Below are positions 12,528 to 24,805 of a stretch of DNA of 64,000 nucleotides, piece after piece. The DNA is taken from assembly GCA_037176705.1 (NCBI GenBank), contig CM073899.1:8184001-8248000 (forward strand), in the 5' to 3' direction. How positions within the stretch are numbered: the first letter of the stretch is position 1; every line of letters begins with the position of its first letter. Origin of the DNA: Molossus alvarezi (lineage: Eukaryota > Chordata > Mammalia > Chiroptera > Molossidae). A program made the translations under genes and the position numbers. Below the pieces are notes generated by a model, which saw only the letters and a list, made by a program, of their open reading frames with translations, was not told where the DNA came from and ran no database searches.

Positions 12528-15400
12528 GAGTGTATTGATACATATTTGCATGTGTCTGAAGCCCTCCTGCCTCTATGCCTTTGCTCACTCTCCTCTGTCC
12601 CTCTGGAATACAAATACACTCTCAGAAAGGTTCTTAGATTTGATTGATTTTCAGTTTAATTCTATCTTAGGTCAATTACTCTAAGCAACTTAATTTAATA
12701 CCTAGATTTTGTATACATTGGGTTCATAGGTGTAATAAATGTGGCCTTTCACCAGCTTGAGATAAAAACTAAGCTTCATATTATTGCTTCATCTCTCCTT
12801 CCCTAAAGGCCTCCTGTGACATTATGAAAAAAACAAAAACTAAGGAACCACTTAATGCCAGGGTTAGTGCAGGTGCCTGTATCTTGTCCTTGGAGCCAGA
12901 ACTCAGTCCCATCCCCCCCGAGGCTAAAAGTTGCCACAACTGCTACTGGTAGTTAGGTTCCAATTGATTCCACCCCAGGATTTTCACCAGCAAGATTGTA
13001 TGTCTGTGAGAAACTAAAACCTGGCAACTCTGAAAATCTGCTTTCTTCTGCACTTGCTGCTCTCTCCATGCAAAGAGCCAAAACGCCACATGATTCCTCA
13101 TGATTGTGAAAAACTTCCATTTCTAGAGTGTATACTGCTGTATGGATTTATGAAAGCATTGTTCTTTAAGATACAGCTTTCTCTCTTTAACAAGCCGCCC
13201 CACACAGTCATTTCCTTTCTGAGACTCCGCAGACCCATCATGGCCAGTGAGGAGTCCAGGGGCAGCCACATAGCACACCCCTGAAAACTCCCTGACCAAT
13301 CTTTTCATAAAATAAGGCTCAAATGCTGAGCCTAGTACACATGTTTGAGAGGGGGAGAGAGGAGAGAGAGAGATTTTTTAAAAAGGGTTTTGAAGTGATT
13401 CCTCTTACACAGTGTTTTGCATTGACAGATGACTTCATAGCTTCAGCCAGGGCTAAATACATGTTAAGTCCTCCCTACAAGGTTGAACTTTGCAGTAGAA
13501 TAAGGGTCTTGATCTCATTTCCCATTTGAAGTCTTAGCTCCTATGAAAATGTTGTCATCATTTTCCAAAAAAATTTAGATCCAGAGTTTTAAAGAAGGGT
13601 GGCCTTTGTCAGGATGGCTTGTTTCCTTGGAAGCAAGTTGCTGGCTGTTGAAAGAAAACATTTTATTCTTAAAACATATTTTAAAGTAAACCTTTCAGTC
13701 TCCCTTATACAAATTCTATTTATTTACCCTTCACTGACCATTTTCTTAGTTGATTTTGTAGTTGTGAATTGGTGGGTTGGGTGTTTGAATGGGGGACATT
13801 ATGACTGTGGTTCCTTATAAAACAAAGTATTAGTCTAGGATCACACATGCCATTCTCTTTATCGCTCGACATGACATCCAGTTGAAAAGTTGTAAAAGAT
13901 ATTTAATTAATCTGTTACTTACTGATTTCTAATTAAACACTGTTTGTGGAGCAGTGGATGAAAACTGAGTGCCTCAGCAATCCTTTCAGACTGTAAGAAA
14001 AGTCATATAAATTCAGTGAGTTAATTGACAGACATTTCAATACTTAATGTTTGATATATCTATTTTATAGACCTTAGAATTAACCTGAGACTTGACTAGC
14101 CATGAAACAGGGAAGAACATGCTTATTATCAAAGAAATATGTTTTCAATAAAAATACTTTTATACATTGCCCAAGTAAATGGAAACTCCCTGGCTATGAT
14201 GCCTTTATTTATTGCACAATAAATTTCATCTTAAAAAATTAAGAAGTTTCAAAAGTTAAAATTTTTGAAAATAAATGTATCTGATAATTTTCCCATTAAT
14301 GTAGTATATTAGCAAATCACTTCTGAAAAGTTTTTACTGATAGCTAAACTCAAAACAAGGATGTAATTAAAAATGTTAAATTTTCACTCACTTTAGTGTA
14401 CATTTAAAATTTAGTCAACTGCAAAAGGCGTAATGCACTAATAATGTTATAAATTCAACTTGAATATTTTCATTTGTTCTCTCTAATCAGTATGGGTGTA
14501 GAAACTTCTTTTGAAAAATGAGTAGATTGTCAAGAAGCTCTAGAATGCTAACGCATGTTTTGGCTTAGAGATTTATTAAGTTATACTCCAAGAATATCCA
14601 TTACAGGTTTTCTTTTTTGTTTCTAGATTTTTTTTCATTCTTTATATTTATTATAAATTTATGAAAGTTGGCTCTTGCCATATGGCAACTTGTGATCCAA
14701 CTTTACATAAGTTCCTTCGGGACTTTTTACACACTGCAATTTTTATTTAGTATACATTATTAAAGAAAAAAAAAAAAACTCACTCTTAATCTCCTAAATT
14801 CTATACAGAGAAGAAAAATTTCAAATCATATGTTGTGTACTTTTCCAATGAATCTGGCAACATACAAGGTGTCCATATATTCCGCAAACCTAGAAACCTT
14901 GGCAAACACAAACAGACGTTTCAGGAATCCTAAAAAGTCAGAATCAGCCACAGTCTCAGGGCTGGGTAGGTTTCAGTATCTCTGGAATGAATCTGATAAG
15001 TCTGGTTTGGTGAGCAGTTTCTTAGAAAGGAGTTCTGGGTCCTACAGGTGCTGTGAGGCTGCAAGGGCCCAGTGGGCTGACACCTCAACCAGGTCATTCT
15101 GCAGATGACTGCTTTCACATGATTCTAATGACAGGTTTCTTAAAACAATCAGGTCTGCTATAGCCACAGTAGAAAGTACTTGAGCATGATTTGAAATCTG
15201 TATATTAATTTAAATAACTTTTATACATTTTCATGAATACTGTTCATATTTCACAACCAGGCCTTATTATTTGCTGTGAAATTTTATTACCTATATTCTG
15301 TTTTATTCTCAGGTGATAATTTCCAAGTTTTGTAAGTAATACAAGTTTACGTTTTTTTCTTTTGTTTGTTTGTTTGTTTGTCCTTTTTATCTCACTGATG
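12528..15400. other. Unassigned AT-rich sequence
   Basis: No gene, recognisable repeat or splice-consistent exon series is visible over about 2.9 kb. There is a purine-rich run at 13,345-13,375 and a short A-run at 14,765-14,777. Open frames are all under 95 codons and their translations have no recognisable domain. Some of this could be old, unrecognised repeat. Confidence 0.6.
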
Positions 15401-15407
15401 TCTTTGC

Positions 15408-16240
15408 CTGTGTGGGAATTGGGGGATGGTAGATAGATGATTTGTAACCTTGTGATAAGGCATTCTTGAAACCTGGCCATGCAACCTGGCCAGTCTAGGA
15501 TCAAAGTGTGTGTGTGGACAGACCAGTTTGACTGAAAGACAAGAAAACTGCCTTGCTTGTATTGGATGCTTCTTTAGCATGTGAATAAGATAAGGTTCGC
15601 ATGGCAAAGGCTGGAACACTGCCTTGAGTGGATAATGGGCTGTAGGCCCAGGCATGGCTGGGTTTGTTATCTTTTAGCTTTAAAATCTCTTTCTGCAATA
15701 AAAAGCAAAAGACAAGGGTAGGCTGTATGGTTTGTAGAGATGCCATCTCAAGGAAATAATTTACATAAATCCACTTATAACCTGGGGGGAACCAATCTGC
15801 AAATAAATGGAACTGTGTCCAAAGATTTGGAGCATTTGCTCCCTTGCAAAGCTCCCTATCTCTCCAACCAGCATGTGCTTGTAGTTCATTACATTGCACC
15901 AATCCTGGCAGGCCGAGAGACGGCATGCTTAGCCTTCTTTTCTCTTAATTTTCTTTTAAACAGAAATCTATTGTGGGCAGAAGAAGAGAAATTATATTTA
16001 TAGTGACTTACATTCCCCAAACTAAGAATCCACTATTAAAACACTGCCATTTAAACCAATTTATTGAAATTCCCTGGACTTTATTTGACAACAAGGTAAT
16101 CAAACCACATTTACAACTCTTTGCATTAAGTACTGTTCATGGTGTGCCATACACTTCTCCCTGGACCTGTGAGTAATAAACTTCTTTGTTTCAGTTTATC
16201 TTGTGATCTCAACATCTGGATCCCCGTGCTTCACTTAAAT
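15408..16240 (+). mobile_element. Possible solo LTR
   Basis: About 830 bp that differ in composition from the surrounding AT-rich DNA. Near its right end it has gtgagtaataaac followed by a T-rich then gtgatctcaacatctgg stretch, the arrangement of an LTR polyadenylation signal and U5. An earlier AATAAA is at 15,697. I cannot fix the terminal TG/CA or a target duplication, so the assignment is tentative; an old processed 3' UTR is an alternative. Confidence 0.35.
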
Positions 16241-17002
16241 GTTAACAAAGTCATAATTATTACATTTATTTTTTATATTTGACAGCAGTCTACTAGTTTG
16301 TGCTCAAAATAAATTCAAAATGGGAATAAAGTTTGACCTAAAAACATACATTTTCCAATTGAGAAAGGGTAGAGCATAAATAACCTATGCTGCCTCAATA
16401 ATTGCACCAATAATATAAACAATTCAAAAGAATAATGACAATGATAATATACAACACTAATTTCAGAAATTTTGAAACCATGATGTTGGAAATATGCTAC
16501 TTACTGAGGGTTAGAGGTGTAGGCAGTATCTTCATTCAAACTTTCCAGCGTCTATCTCCTCGAGAGCACACACACAAAGAAAAACATCAAAAGGGATTCT
16601 ATGTTTATTTTTATTTGTTACTTTGCTTTTGAAGACCAGGGCCATAAGACAGAGAAACTATAAAAAGTATAAGCTTAAAGGGATTCTGGAAACCATACCT
16701 AGTGTTTATTAATACTTTACATCAATGTCTTTCAGTCATGGAAACTAAAATAATTGATTGAAGAAAATATCAGTATCAAACATTTATAAGTTTTACCAGA
16801 TTTTTAAATAAAATATAATTTTCTCACTTGTATTTTTACACTTTAATTTTAAACAAAAACAAATAACAAAATTAAGTCATAAATTCTTTTCACTGATTAT
16901 TTTCTTTAGTAAAAATATTGATTAGTGAATAAAATAAGAATTAAATTAGTCTCACAGCACTAGAAATACATTTCAGACTATTTACCTTTAAAATGAATAG
17001 AG
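16241..17002. other. Unassigned AT-rich sequence
   Basis: About 760 bp with no recognisable gene or repeat. A weak GA/CA run is present at 16,560-16,585. Confidence 0.55.
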
Positions 17003-17007
17003 ATACT

Positions 17008-17397
17008 TGTAAGGTATCTCGCCGAGGAAGAAAGAGAAACGGAGCCGCAAAGTCAGGCAAAAGTCTTATTGAAGCATTCCCACGCGAGGTTCACTGTCCA
17101 CGTGGTGGGGGCCAGGGGAGTCTCGCTGCTACTTTTGCCCAGGGAAGATATATAGGGACATTAGGGACCTGGGTGGGTTGATTAGGTGTAGTGTCAGGTA
17201 ACTAGCTAGCTGCCCGGGGCATTTGAACATGTTGATTGGCTGGGAAGGGTGGTAGGATATGACCTGGATTGTCGCCTCAGCCACATCCAGGTAAGGCAAA
17301 GTCTCCCAAGTTAGGCTTTGATTTCTCCTTTGGCCATCCATTTCCAGGTCATGCAACTTCCCGGTCATGTGACTCCCTGGAGCTCGCCAGCCTTACA
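17008..17397 (-). mobile_element. Solo LTR of a class I endogenous retrovirus (390 bp)
   Basis: Begins tgtaagg and ends ccttaca on the plus strand, the inverted TG...CA terminal pair of LTRs, and is flanked by a perfect 5-bp duplication, atact, at 17,003-17,007 and 17,398-17,402. Read on the minus strand it has a CCAATCA-like box, a tatata element near 17,150 and a caataagac polyadenylation-like signal near 17,070, in the order U3-R-U5. No internal retroviral sequence adjoins it, so it is what remains after recombination between two LTRs. Its GC content is well above that of its surroundings. Class I is inferred from layout and length; a 5-bp duplication does not by itself prove the class. 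Confidence 0.85.
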
Positions 17398-17402
17398 ATA
17401 CT

Positions 17403-18409
17403 AAGTTATAAAATAATTATATATGCTTGTTAATGCTTGGAAAATATTTCCAAAATTATGTTTTATTTCAAAATGAAAAGAACCAAACCAAAGTTAACCT
17501 TGTGTTCACTTGATTGAATCATAAAAGGACAAAATTCAAAAAGCAAACCAATGCAATACCCTCATTTTTCATTTGAGAAAAATGAGGCTCAAAGAAAATA
17601 AATACTTTTTTTTTTTACCACAGCTGTCAGACACAACAATTTCCTCTTCTGAACCATGTTTTACCAAAATATGACCTCTCTCATACAAACATGTATTATC
17701 CAACTGAGATTTATTAAATAGGTTCTTTGTTGAAGACATTATGCTAGATAAACAGAACAAAACCTTTTGGAAAGATAAACCTAAAAATTATATACTGTAT
17801 TTCTAGTGTGCAAGTTGTGTTAATTTAATGACTATAAACACAGCTCCCTTACACACTTAAAAAAACATAAGCCACATAAGAATTAATCAGTGTACTAATA
17901 AATAACTGTAGCATGGCAAGACACATAATGGAGCAATGGGGAATATATGCTTAACCGTATATGGAGTGTGAAAGAATATAAGACCTATGTTCCCAGAATT
18001 TATATTTGTAGGAGACTAGATATTTAAGGAGATTTTTATAGATGGGTGAATAGAAGGGAAGAATAGAAAGTGGAAGAAAGGAAGGAAAGAAAGAAGGAAG
18101 GAAGAAAGGAAAAAATGAAGGAAAGAAGGAAAAAAACAAGAAGGGAGGAAATGAATTAGTCCTGAAAAATGATGTGAGGATAAGTAGTTGAACAATAGGA
18201 AGAAAAACTCTTTTAAAATGATACCAAAATATTATATTTTGTATTATAAAATAGTAAGTAATTGTTCATGACTCAAGAGTGTATGCCGAGGAATAACTGA
18301 GGAAGTGATGCTAAAAATACTGGCAAGGAGAGATCATGAATGATTTCCTATAGTATTGTGAGGAAGTTAGTCATTTGACATTGGAGAACAATTCTAAAAA
18401 TTTAAGCAG
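17403..18409. other. Unassigned sequence with a (GAAG/GAAA)n tract
   Basis: No gene is visible. 18,050-18,150 is an imperfect purine microsatellite of gaag and gaaa units, which makes the SFFPSFFP-type reading frame on the other strand an artefact. Confidence 0.6.
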
Positions 18410-18792
18410 ATATCTTGCATAATTCACACAGAGCAGCCTGCACCCCTCACCTTGAAGTAGAGTGCCTGGCACCCACCATTTTGATGTGGAGTGCCCAAAC
18501 ACACAGACCTGCATTGCAGCCTGGTGTGCCTGACCCGGCACCTCAGGACGACTGGCCCCACCACCTTGGCATGATTCACCTGCCCCCACAGCCTTGATGC
18601 AGCACACTCAGACCCATAGCTATGACCTGATATCCCAAACACACTGACCTACTGTTTCAACCAGGTGTGCCTGACCCAGAATCCCTGGAAGACCAACTAT
18701 CACTGGGACATGATACCCCCAGATGTGCAGAAGTGCTGCTACTGCAACCAAGTGTGCCTGACCTGGTACACTGGAAGACTGGACCCACAGAA
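18410..18792 (+). promoter_or_regulatory. L1 5' UTR with imperfect internal repeats
   Basis: The motif gtgtgcctgacc occurs at 18,524, 18,665 and 18,752, each within a longer similar context (cagcc/caacc before; a ggaaga/ggacga ctgg motif after). The ~141 and ~87 bp spacing suggests imperfect duplicated promoter units. In L1, the 5' UTR is the internal promoter. Confidence 0.6.
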
Positions 18793-19714
18793 ATGGGGAG
18801 ACAGAGAAAAACCTCAAATGAAAGAAAAGGAGGAATCATCAGAATAAAAGCTAAATGAATTAGAAGTAAGCAATTTATCAGATATAGACTTCAAAGTAAT
18901 GCTTATAAGGATGCTCAAACAACTTAGTAAGAACTACAAGCAACTTGTTGGGAATTATAAGAAATTTAGTAGAAACTGCATAAACATAAAAAAAAAAAAA
19001 AAAAAAAAGGCAGAAACCATCAACAAGAATCAATTGGAAATGAGGAATGGCATAACTGAAATAAAGAATACCCTGGGAGGAATCAACAGTAGATTAGAAG
19101 AAGCTGAGGACCAAATCAGCAAATTAGAAGACAAGGTAGGAAAAAAAACAAAAAACGCAATCAGAGCAGCAAATAGAAAAACCATTAAAAAGCAGGAGGA
19201 TATTTTAAGGAAACTTTGTGACAACATCTGCATCATAAGGATACCAGAAGTAGAAAAATCTGAGCTAGGAATAGACAACCTATTTGAAAATAATGACAGA
19301 AAACTTCACAAACCTGGTGAAGGAAAAAGTCACTAAAGTTCAGAGAGTCCAAATGAAGACAAACCCCAAAAAAGACACAACTCCTAGACACATCATAATT
19401 AAAATGGCAAACATTAAAGACAAAGAACGAATCTTAAAGACAGCAAGAGAGAGACAGAAAGTTACCTACAAGGGAGCTCCCATTAGACTGTCAGCTGATT
19501 TCTCAATAGAAACACATCAGGCCAGAAGGGAAGGCAGGAAATATACAAAATAATGAAATGCAAGAGGGTGTTTCCAAGACTATTCTATCCAGCAAAGCTA
19601 TCATTCAAAATTGAAGGTAAAATAATGACTTTCACAGACACACACAAAAAAAGGTTAAAGGAATTCATTACTACCAAACCAGCACTGCAAGAGCTGCTAA
19701 AGGAATGGGTATAA
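18793..19714 (+). pseudogene. L1 ORF1, degraded
   Basis: Start chosen at the ATG giving MGRQRKTSN, which aligns with the MVKQRNKSQ and MVKHRNKCQ starts of the two ORF1 copies near 43 and 45 kb; a frameshift follows within ten codons. The 145-residue frame 18,899-19,336 is the coiled-coil region: it contains ITEIKNTLGGINSRLEEAEDQISKLEDKV, typical heptad-rich ORF1p sequence. The next frame (19,284-19,553) carries the RNA-recognition part, with PRHIIIKMANIKDKERILKTARE, and then the C-terminal domain ending ALQELLKEWV at the stop 19,712-19,714. ORF1p is an RNA-binding trimer that packages L1 RNA. Frameshifts and stops make this copy non-functional. Confidence 0.85.
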
Positions 19715-19774
19715 GAAGAAGAAGAAGAAAAAAAAAAATACAGAAAAAGAGGAACACAGGTATAAAGAATAAAA

Positions 19775-22595
19775 ATGACAATAAATAAGTACCTATCAAT
19801 AATAACTTTAAATGTAAATGACATAAATGCTTAAATCAAAAGACATAAGGTAGATGAGTGGATAAGAAAGCATGACCCATATATATATGCTGCCTACAAG
19901 AGACTCTCCTCGGGGGGGGGGGGGGGGAATACACACACAGGATGAAAGTAAAGAAACAGAAAAAAATTTTTTCATGCAAATAGAAATGGAAAAAAAAAAA
20001 AAAAAAGCTGGGATAGCAATACTGATATTTGACAAAATAGACTTCAAAATGAAATCTATTACAAAAAACCAGTGAAGGTCTCTACATAATACTAAAAGGA
20101 TTGATAAAACAAGATAATATAACCCTGGTAAACATATGTACTGAATATAAAAACACTCTAATATATTTTAAAAAATAACTTCTGGAGAACTTTCATGAAG
20201 AGGTTGACAGCAATATAATAATAGTTGGGGACTTTAGGAACCCATTAACATCACTGGATAGATCTTCCAGACAAAAAATCAACAAGGAAATAGCAATCCT
20301 ATATGACACAGTAGGTTAGATGGAATTAATCGACATTTACAGCACATTTTAAACCAAAGCTACAGAATATACATTCTTCTCAAGTGCACATGAGTCATTT
20401 TCAAAGATAGAACACATGTTAGGACACAAACTAAGTATCCAAATTCAAGAAGATTAAAATCATATAAAGAATCTTTTTGTACCACAGTGGCATTAAGTTA
20501 GAAATCAACTACAATAAAATCACTCAAAAACATTCAAACACATGGAAGTTAAATAGCATGTTATTAAACAATGAATGGGTTACCAATGAGATCAAAGAAG
20601 AAATGAAAGAAATTACTGGAAACAAATGAAAATGAACACACAACAACCCAAAATCTATGGGACAAAGCAAAGGCAGTATTGACAGAAAAGTTCATAACAC
20701 TACAGGCCTATGTCAAAAAACAAGAAAAATGTCAATAAACTATCCAACCCTACAACTTAAACTATTAGAAAGAGAACATAAGAAAAGCCCAAAGTGTGTA
20801 AATAGAAGGAAATAAAAAGATCAGAGTGAAAATAAATGACATAGCGTCTAATGAACAATACAAAAGATCAGTAAAACCAAGAGCTGGTTCTTTGAAAAGG
20901 TAAACAAGATTGATGAACCGTTAGCCCCACTTATCATGAAACAAAGAGGAAGAACCCAAATTAATAGAATCAGAAACAAAAGACATGAAATAACAACTGA
21001 CACTTCAGAAATACAAAGAATAGTAAGAAAATACTATGAACAATTATATGACAACATGCTATACAACATGGATAAAATGAACAAATTCCTAGAAACATAC
21101 AATCTGTCAAAACTGAATCAGGAAGAATCGGAAAACCCGAATAGGCCAATAACAACTGATGAAATTGAAGCAGTAATTAAAAAAAAAAAAACTAAAAAAT
21201 TCTGGTCTGGATGGCTTCACGGGAGTTTTACCAAACATTCAAAGAAGAACTAACACCTATCTTCCTTAAATTACTCCAAAAAACCCAAGAGGAAGGAATA
21301 CTTCCAAGCTTTTTTTATGAGGCCAGCATTATGCTAATTCCAAAACCAGACAAAGGCTTTACAAAGAGAATTACAGGCCAATATTACTGAATAACATACA
21401 TAATAAAATCCTCAACAAAATATCAGCAAACTGGATCTAGCAATATGTTAAAAAAAAATCAAACAGCAGAACCAAATGAGATTTATTCCAGAGATACAAG
21501 GGTGGTACAATATTTGCAAATCAATAAATGTGACACATGTCATAAACAAACTGAAAGATAAATATCATGTGATCATATCAATAGACATGGAAAAAGCATT
21601 TGATAAAATTCAACACCCATTTTAAGATAAAAACTCTCAGCAGAATGGAAATAGAAGGATAGTACCTTAAAATAATAAAGGCCATCTATGACAAATATGC
21701 AGCCAACATCATACTCAGTGGGCAAAAACTAAAAACATTCCCCCTAAGAACAGGATCAGAACCGGGATGTCTGCTTTTACCACTCTTATTCAACATAGTA
21801 CTAGAAGTTCTGACCACAGTAATCAGACAAGAATTCAAAATCAAAGGCATTCAAATGAGAAAGAAGGCTGTAAAACTGTCATTATTCACAAATGACAAAA
21901 TATTGTGCACAGAAAATTCTAAGGACTCCACCAAGAAATTATTATATTTCTTAAATGAATTCAGTAATGTAGCAGTTTTCAAAATTAACAGCCAGAAATT
22001 GATGGCATTTTTATATACCAATACTGAGTTCTCAGAAAGAGAAACTAAAAAAAAAAAAAAAAAAGTTGTTACCATAGCAACAAATAAACATACTTAAGAA
22101 TAAACTTAACCAAGGAGGTAAAAGTCCTGTACTCAAAAACTATAAGATGTTGAAAAAAGAGCTAGAGGAAGATATAAACAAGTGAAAGAATATGCCATGT
22201 TCATGGATTGGTAGAATTAACATCATTAAAATATCCATACTATGTAAAACAATAGATAGAGTCAATAAAATCCTTGTTAAAATACAAATGGCATATTTCA
22301 CAGATCTAGAACTAATACTCCAAAAATTTATATTGGACCAAAATGACCCCAAATAGCTGCAGCAATATTGAGAAAGAACATAGTCGGAGGGATCACAATA
22401 GAGGATATAAACTTATACTACAAAGCCACTGTAATCAAAACATTCTGTCACTGGCACAAGAACAGGCATATGAATCAACGGAACAGAACAGAGAACCCAG
22501 AAATTGACCCAAGCCATTATGTTCAATTAATATTTGACAAAGGACCCAATAACACACAATGGAGTAAATACAGTCTCTTTAATAAATGGTATTGG
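19775..22595 (+). pseudogene. L1 ORF2, endonuclease and RT, degraded
   Basis: The ATG at 19,775 gives MTINKYLSIITLNVND, the endonuclease start. A run of about 17 G at 19,911-19,927 disrupts the frame. Recognisable later blocks include the IAxxF-type endonuclease loop near 20,225, the EESENPNRPITTDEIEAVIK linker (21,122-21,180), the [16 protein letters not shown] block near 21,575-21,620, and [14 protein letters not shown] at 21,876-21,915, where the usual FADD catalytic motif reads F-T-N-D. It ends in [30 protein letters not shown] then [23 protein letters not shown] just before the SINE. Frame breaks every 60-120 codons exclude function. Confidence 0.85.
19911..19927 (+). repeat. poly-G run
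   Basis: About 17 consecutive G bases inside the L1 endonuclease coding region, an unusual tract for L1 and a potential assembly-length uncertainty. Confidence 0.85.
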
Positions 22596-22784
22596 ACCCT
22601 GGCCAGTTTGGCTCAACAGCTGGAGCATCAGCCCATGGACCAAAGAGTTGTGGGTTTGATTCCAGCCAAGGACACGTATCTCAGTTGTGGTTTGTCCCTG
22701 GCCCTAGATGGGGTCATGCAGGTGGCAACCAACTGATGTGTCTCTCACATCGATGTTTGTCTCCCTTTCTTTCTCTCTAAAAAA
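22596..22784 (+). mobile_element. Ves SINE, 3'-truncated
   Basis: Starts ccctggccagtttggctc, the tRNA-derived head of the long Ves type, continues through gtttgattcc (B-box-like), the ctcacatcgatgttt stretch and a short CT-rich part, then stops at an A6 run. The usual gtcctcgg-tgagga end and long tail are missing. It is joined directly to the last 280 bp of an L1. Confidence 0.85.
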
Positions 22785-23065
22785 CCAAACAGAGAAAGAC
22801 AAGTATCATATGATCTCACTTATTGGTGGAATATAATGAACATAACAATCTGAGGAATGGAGTAGTCCCAGAGGCATGGAAGTGGGGTACAGACTGACAA
22901 TCCCCAGAACAGGGGCGGTGGGGGAGAGATAAACCACAGAACTTATATGCATGTATGCATGAACAAAGGTTATGGACAATAAAGCTGGGGATGGGGGGGA
23001 GGGGGGAGTCAGTGGGGGAAAAAGAAGAAACATCTATAACAAAAATAAATTAATTATTTAAAAAA
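22785..23065 (+). mobile_element. L1 3' end (ORF2 last codons, 3' UTR, A-rich tail)
   Basis: Starts at ccaaacagagaaagac, which lies within the last ORF2 codons of other copies (antisense at 3,365-3,380; sense at about 49,818), then has the bat-type 3' UTR with its aatccccagaa, ggtgggg and long G-rich stretch, and ends acatctataac plus an A-rich tail. It belongs to the same family as the 3' UTRs at 3.1 and 50.0 kb. Confidence 0.85.
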
Positions 23066-23487
23066 GTTGTGGTACATTTATACAATGGAATACTATGCAG
23101 CTATAAAAAGAATGATCTATTATCCTTTGATACAGCATACAGAGACCTGGAGATTATTATGCTAAGTGAAATAAGCCAGTCAGAGAAACATAAATATCAC
23201 ATGATCTCACTTATATTTGGAATCTAATGAGCACAATAAACTGATAAATACAATAGAACTAGAGTCATGGAAACATGGAACAAATTGACAAATCACGGAG
23301 GGAAAGAGGGAGGCAGAAGAGGTAAGAGATTAACCAAAGAATTTATATGCATATGTGCATTGACCGTGGACATACACAATAGTGTAGTGAAGGCCTAGGG
23401 CAAGGTGGGAACCAGATGTTGGGGGCAGGCAGTTAAAAAAGGGAGGATGTATGTCATAGTTTCAACAATAAAGATTTTTTAAAAATT
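23066..23487 (+). mobile_element. 3' end of the old plus-strand L1
   Basis: Resumes with gttgtggtacatttatac, the ORF2 C-terminal coding region (WRDLE- and SETSQ-like blocks can be followed through 23,100-23,190), ends in YHMISLIFGI then stop near 23,226, and continues with a 3' UTR and a short A-rich tail with caataaag near 23,468. It belongs to an older L1 type than the 22,785-23,065 piece, similar to the 3' UTR at 50.9-51.15 kb. Confidence 0.75.
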
Positions 23488-24805
23488 GTATTTGATCTAG
23501 AAACCTGCCAAAATCACACAGACATGGCACATATGCATGCTTTTTCTCTCTAAATATATGTGTCATAGGACTTCAAATATGAGATTTTTAACCTTTCTAG
23601 ACTCTCAAGCAATTCCATTATTCAGTTCCCAGAGTTAATTGTGTTATTTGCCCATGCGATACATAAAGTTTGAAATATCATTACAAAGAGATATGTCGAA
23701 ATATAACATGTATTGCATAGTAAGTGAAATATGTCGAGACACTCCAAATGCACCCAGTGAGAAGCCAAGCCCAGCTGGAGGGGCAGACTTGTTGCCAGAT
23801 ACCCGAAGTTGAAGAGATGACAATGACCATTCCACCATCACTTTAATTATTAATTTTTTTTTCCTTTTCTCCTTGATACCAAGAAGGTAAAATGTATGAA
23901 CTATGAAAGGAAAAGAGATCTCTTTAGTCACAAAGCTGATCACTTGCTTCTGGTGGGGAACCCTTCTTTTTGCCAAGGGCCATTTGGATATTTATAACAT
24001 CGTTTAGGGGCCATACAAAATTAGCCTGCTATATTTGGTCAGGGTAATTTGGTGAAGTGTGTGATGTTACTGGTACTGATTTTGCAGGCCTGATACTGCC
24101 CCCAGGCAGGATGTTCCCCACCCCTGGATACAGAGGCAAAGAAAGTGCTGGGGATCCTGACATGCTTAGGGAGGGTGACGTGACCTGCATGACACACCAA
24201 AACCCACGTGAGAATGTGTGATCTAAATGTGAGATGACTGAATCTTTTACAAAAGCCAACCACCAGTGGACGATCTTCAGGATCCTGGCTGATGAGTGTC
24301 TGGAAGCTGGTGCTGGCTCCAGAGAGCTCATAACCCCACCAGGAGCTTGTCTCCTATCAGTGCCTATCCTCCTGTTCACAGGCCAAGTCAAGGTCATTAA
24401 GCCTAGTGTTGAGCATTCGATCAGTTTGTAATCTTTCAGGGTTCAGAACACTTGGGTTAAACAACACTTAGTGGTGAGACGTCAAAGAGGGCTGTGAAAG
24501 GCCACAGGGAAAAAAATAAGTAAGAGACAGACCTGGTCAGAAAGGGGGAATCTGAGGAGAAAAACACAGAATTAATGTGTGTAAAATGATTCTGTTTTTC
24601 TCCCCCATCTGTATTAACGAAAATCAGGGAGGCTAAAAAGAGCTGCTTGCTCCAGTGCAGAGAGTTCATCTGCGTGTCTACCTGTGAGAGAGCGAAAGAG
24701 GGAGAGGAAGCGAGAGGCCTTCCCTGTGAGAGGGGGGAAGCCAGGGGCGCCCTAAGGCACAGTGAGAGCCCAGAGGGGCCCTGGGGGGGGCCAGCACATG
24801 CCCCT
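23488..24805. other. Unassigned; possible hAT-like fragment near 23,970-24,040
   Basis: No gene is recognised. The stretch gccaagggccatttggata...ggggccatac at 23,971-24,020 resembles the subterminal part of old hAT/Charlie-type transposons, but this is from memory and weak. 24,690-24,800 is G/A-rich. The longest frames (122 codons) show no domain. Confidence 0.4.

Larger units (their letters stand above)
18410..22595 (+). mobile_element. Old plus-strand L1, 5' UTR to mid ORF2
   Basis: Contains a GC-rich 5' UTR (18,410-18,792), ORF1 (18,793-19,714), a short intergenic spacer with a GAA run, and ORF2 from 19,775. The element is interrupted at 22,595 by a SINE joined to an L1 3' end and its own C-terminal ORF2/3' UTR resumes at 23,066. 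Around 700 bp of expected ORF2 sequence is missing at the interruption. Many frameshifts, A-runs and stops mark it as long dead. Confidence 0.85.

Noticed and set aside
15501..15926. 141-codon minus frame, among the longest outside L1
   Set aside because: No domain, no splice context, and it lies in an LTR-like region; likely chance.
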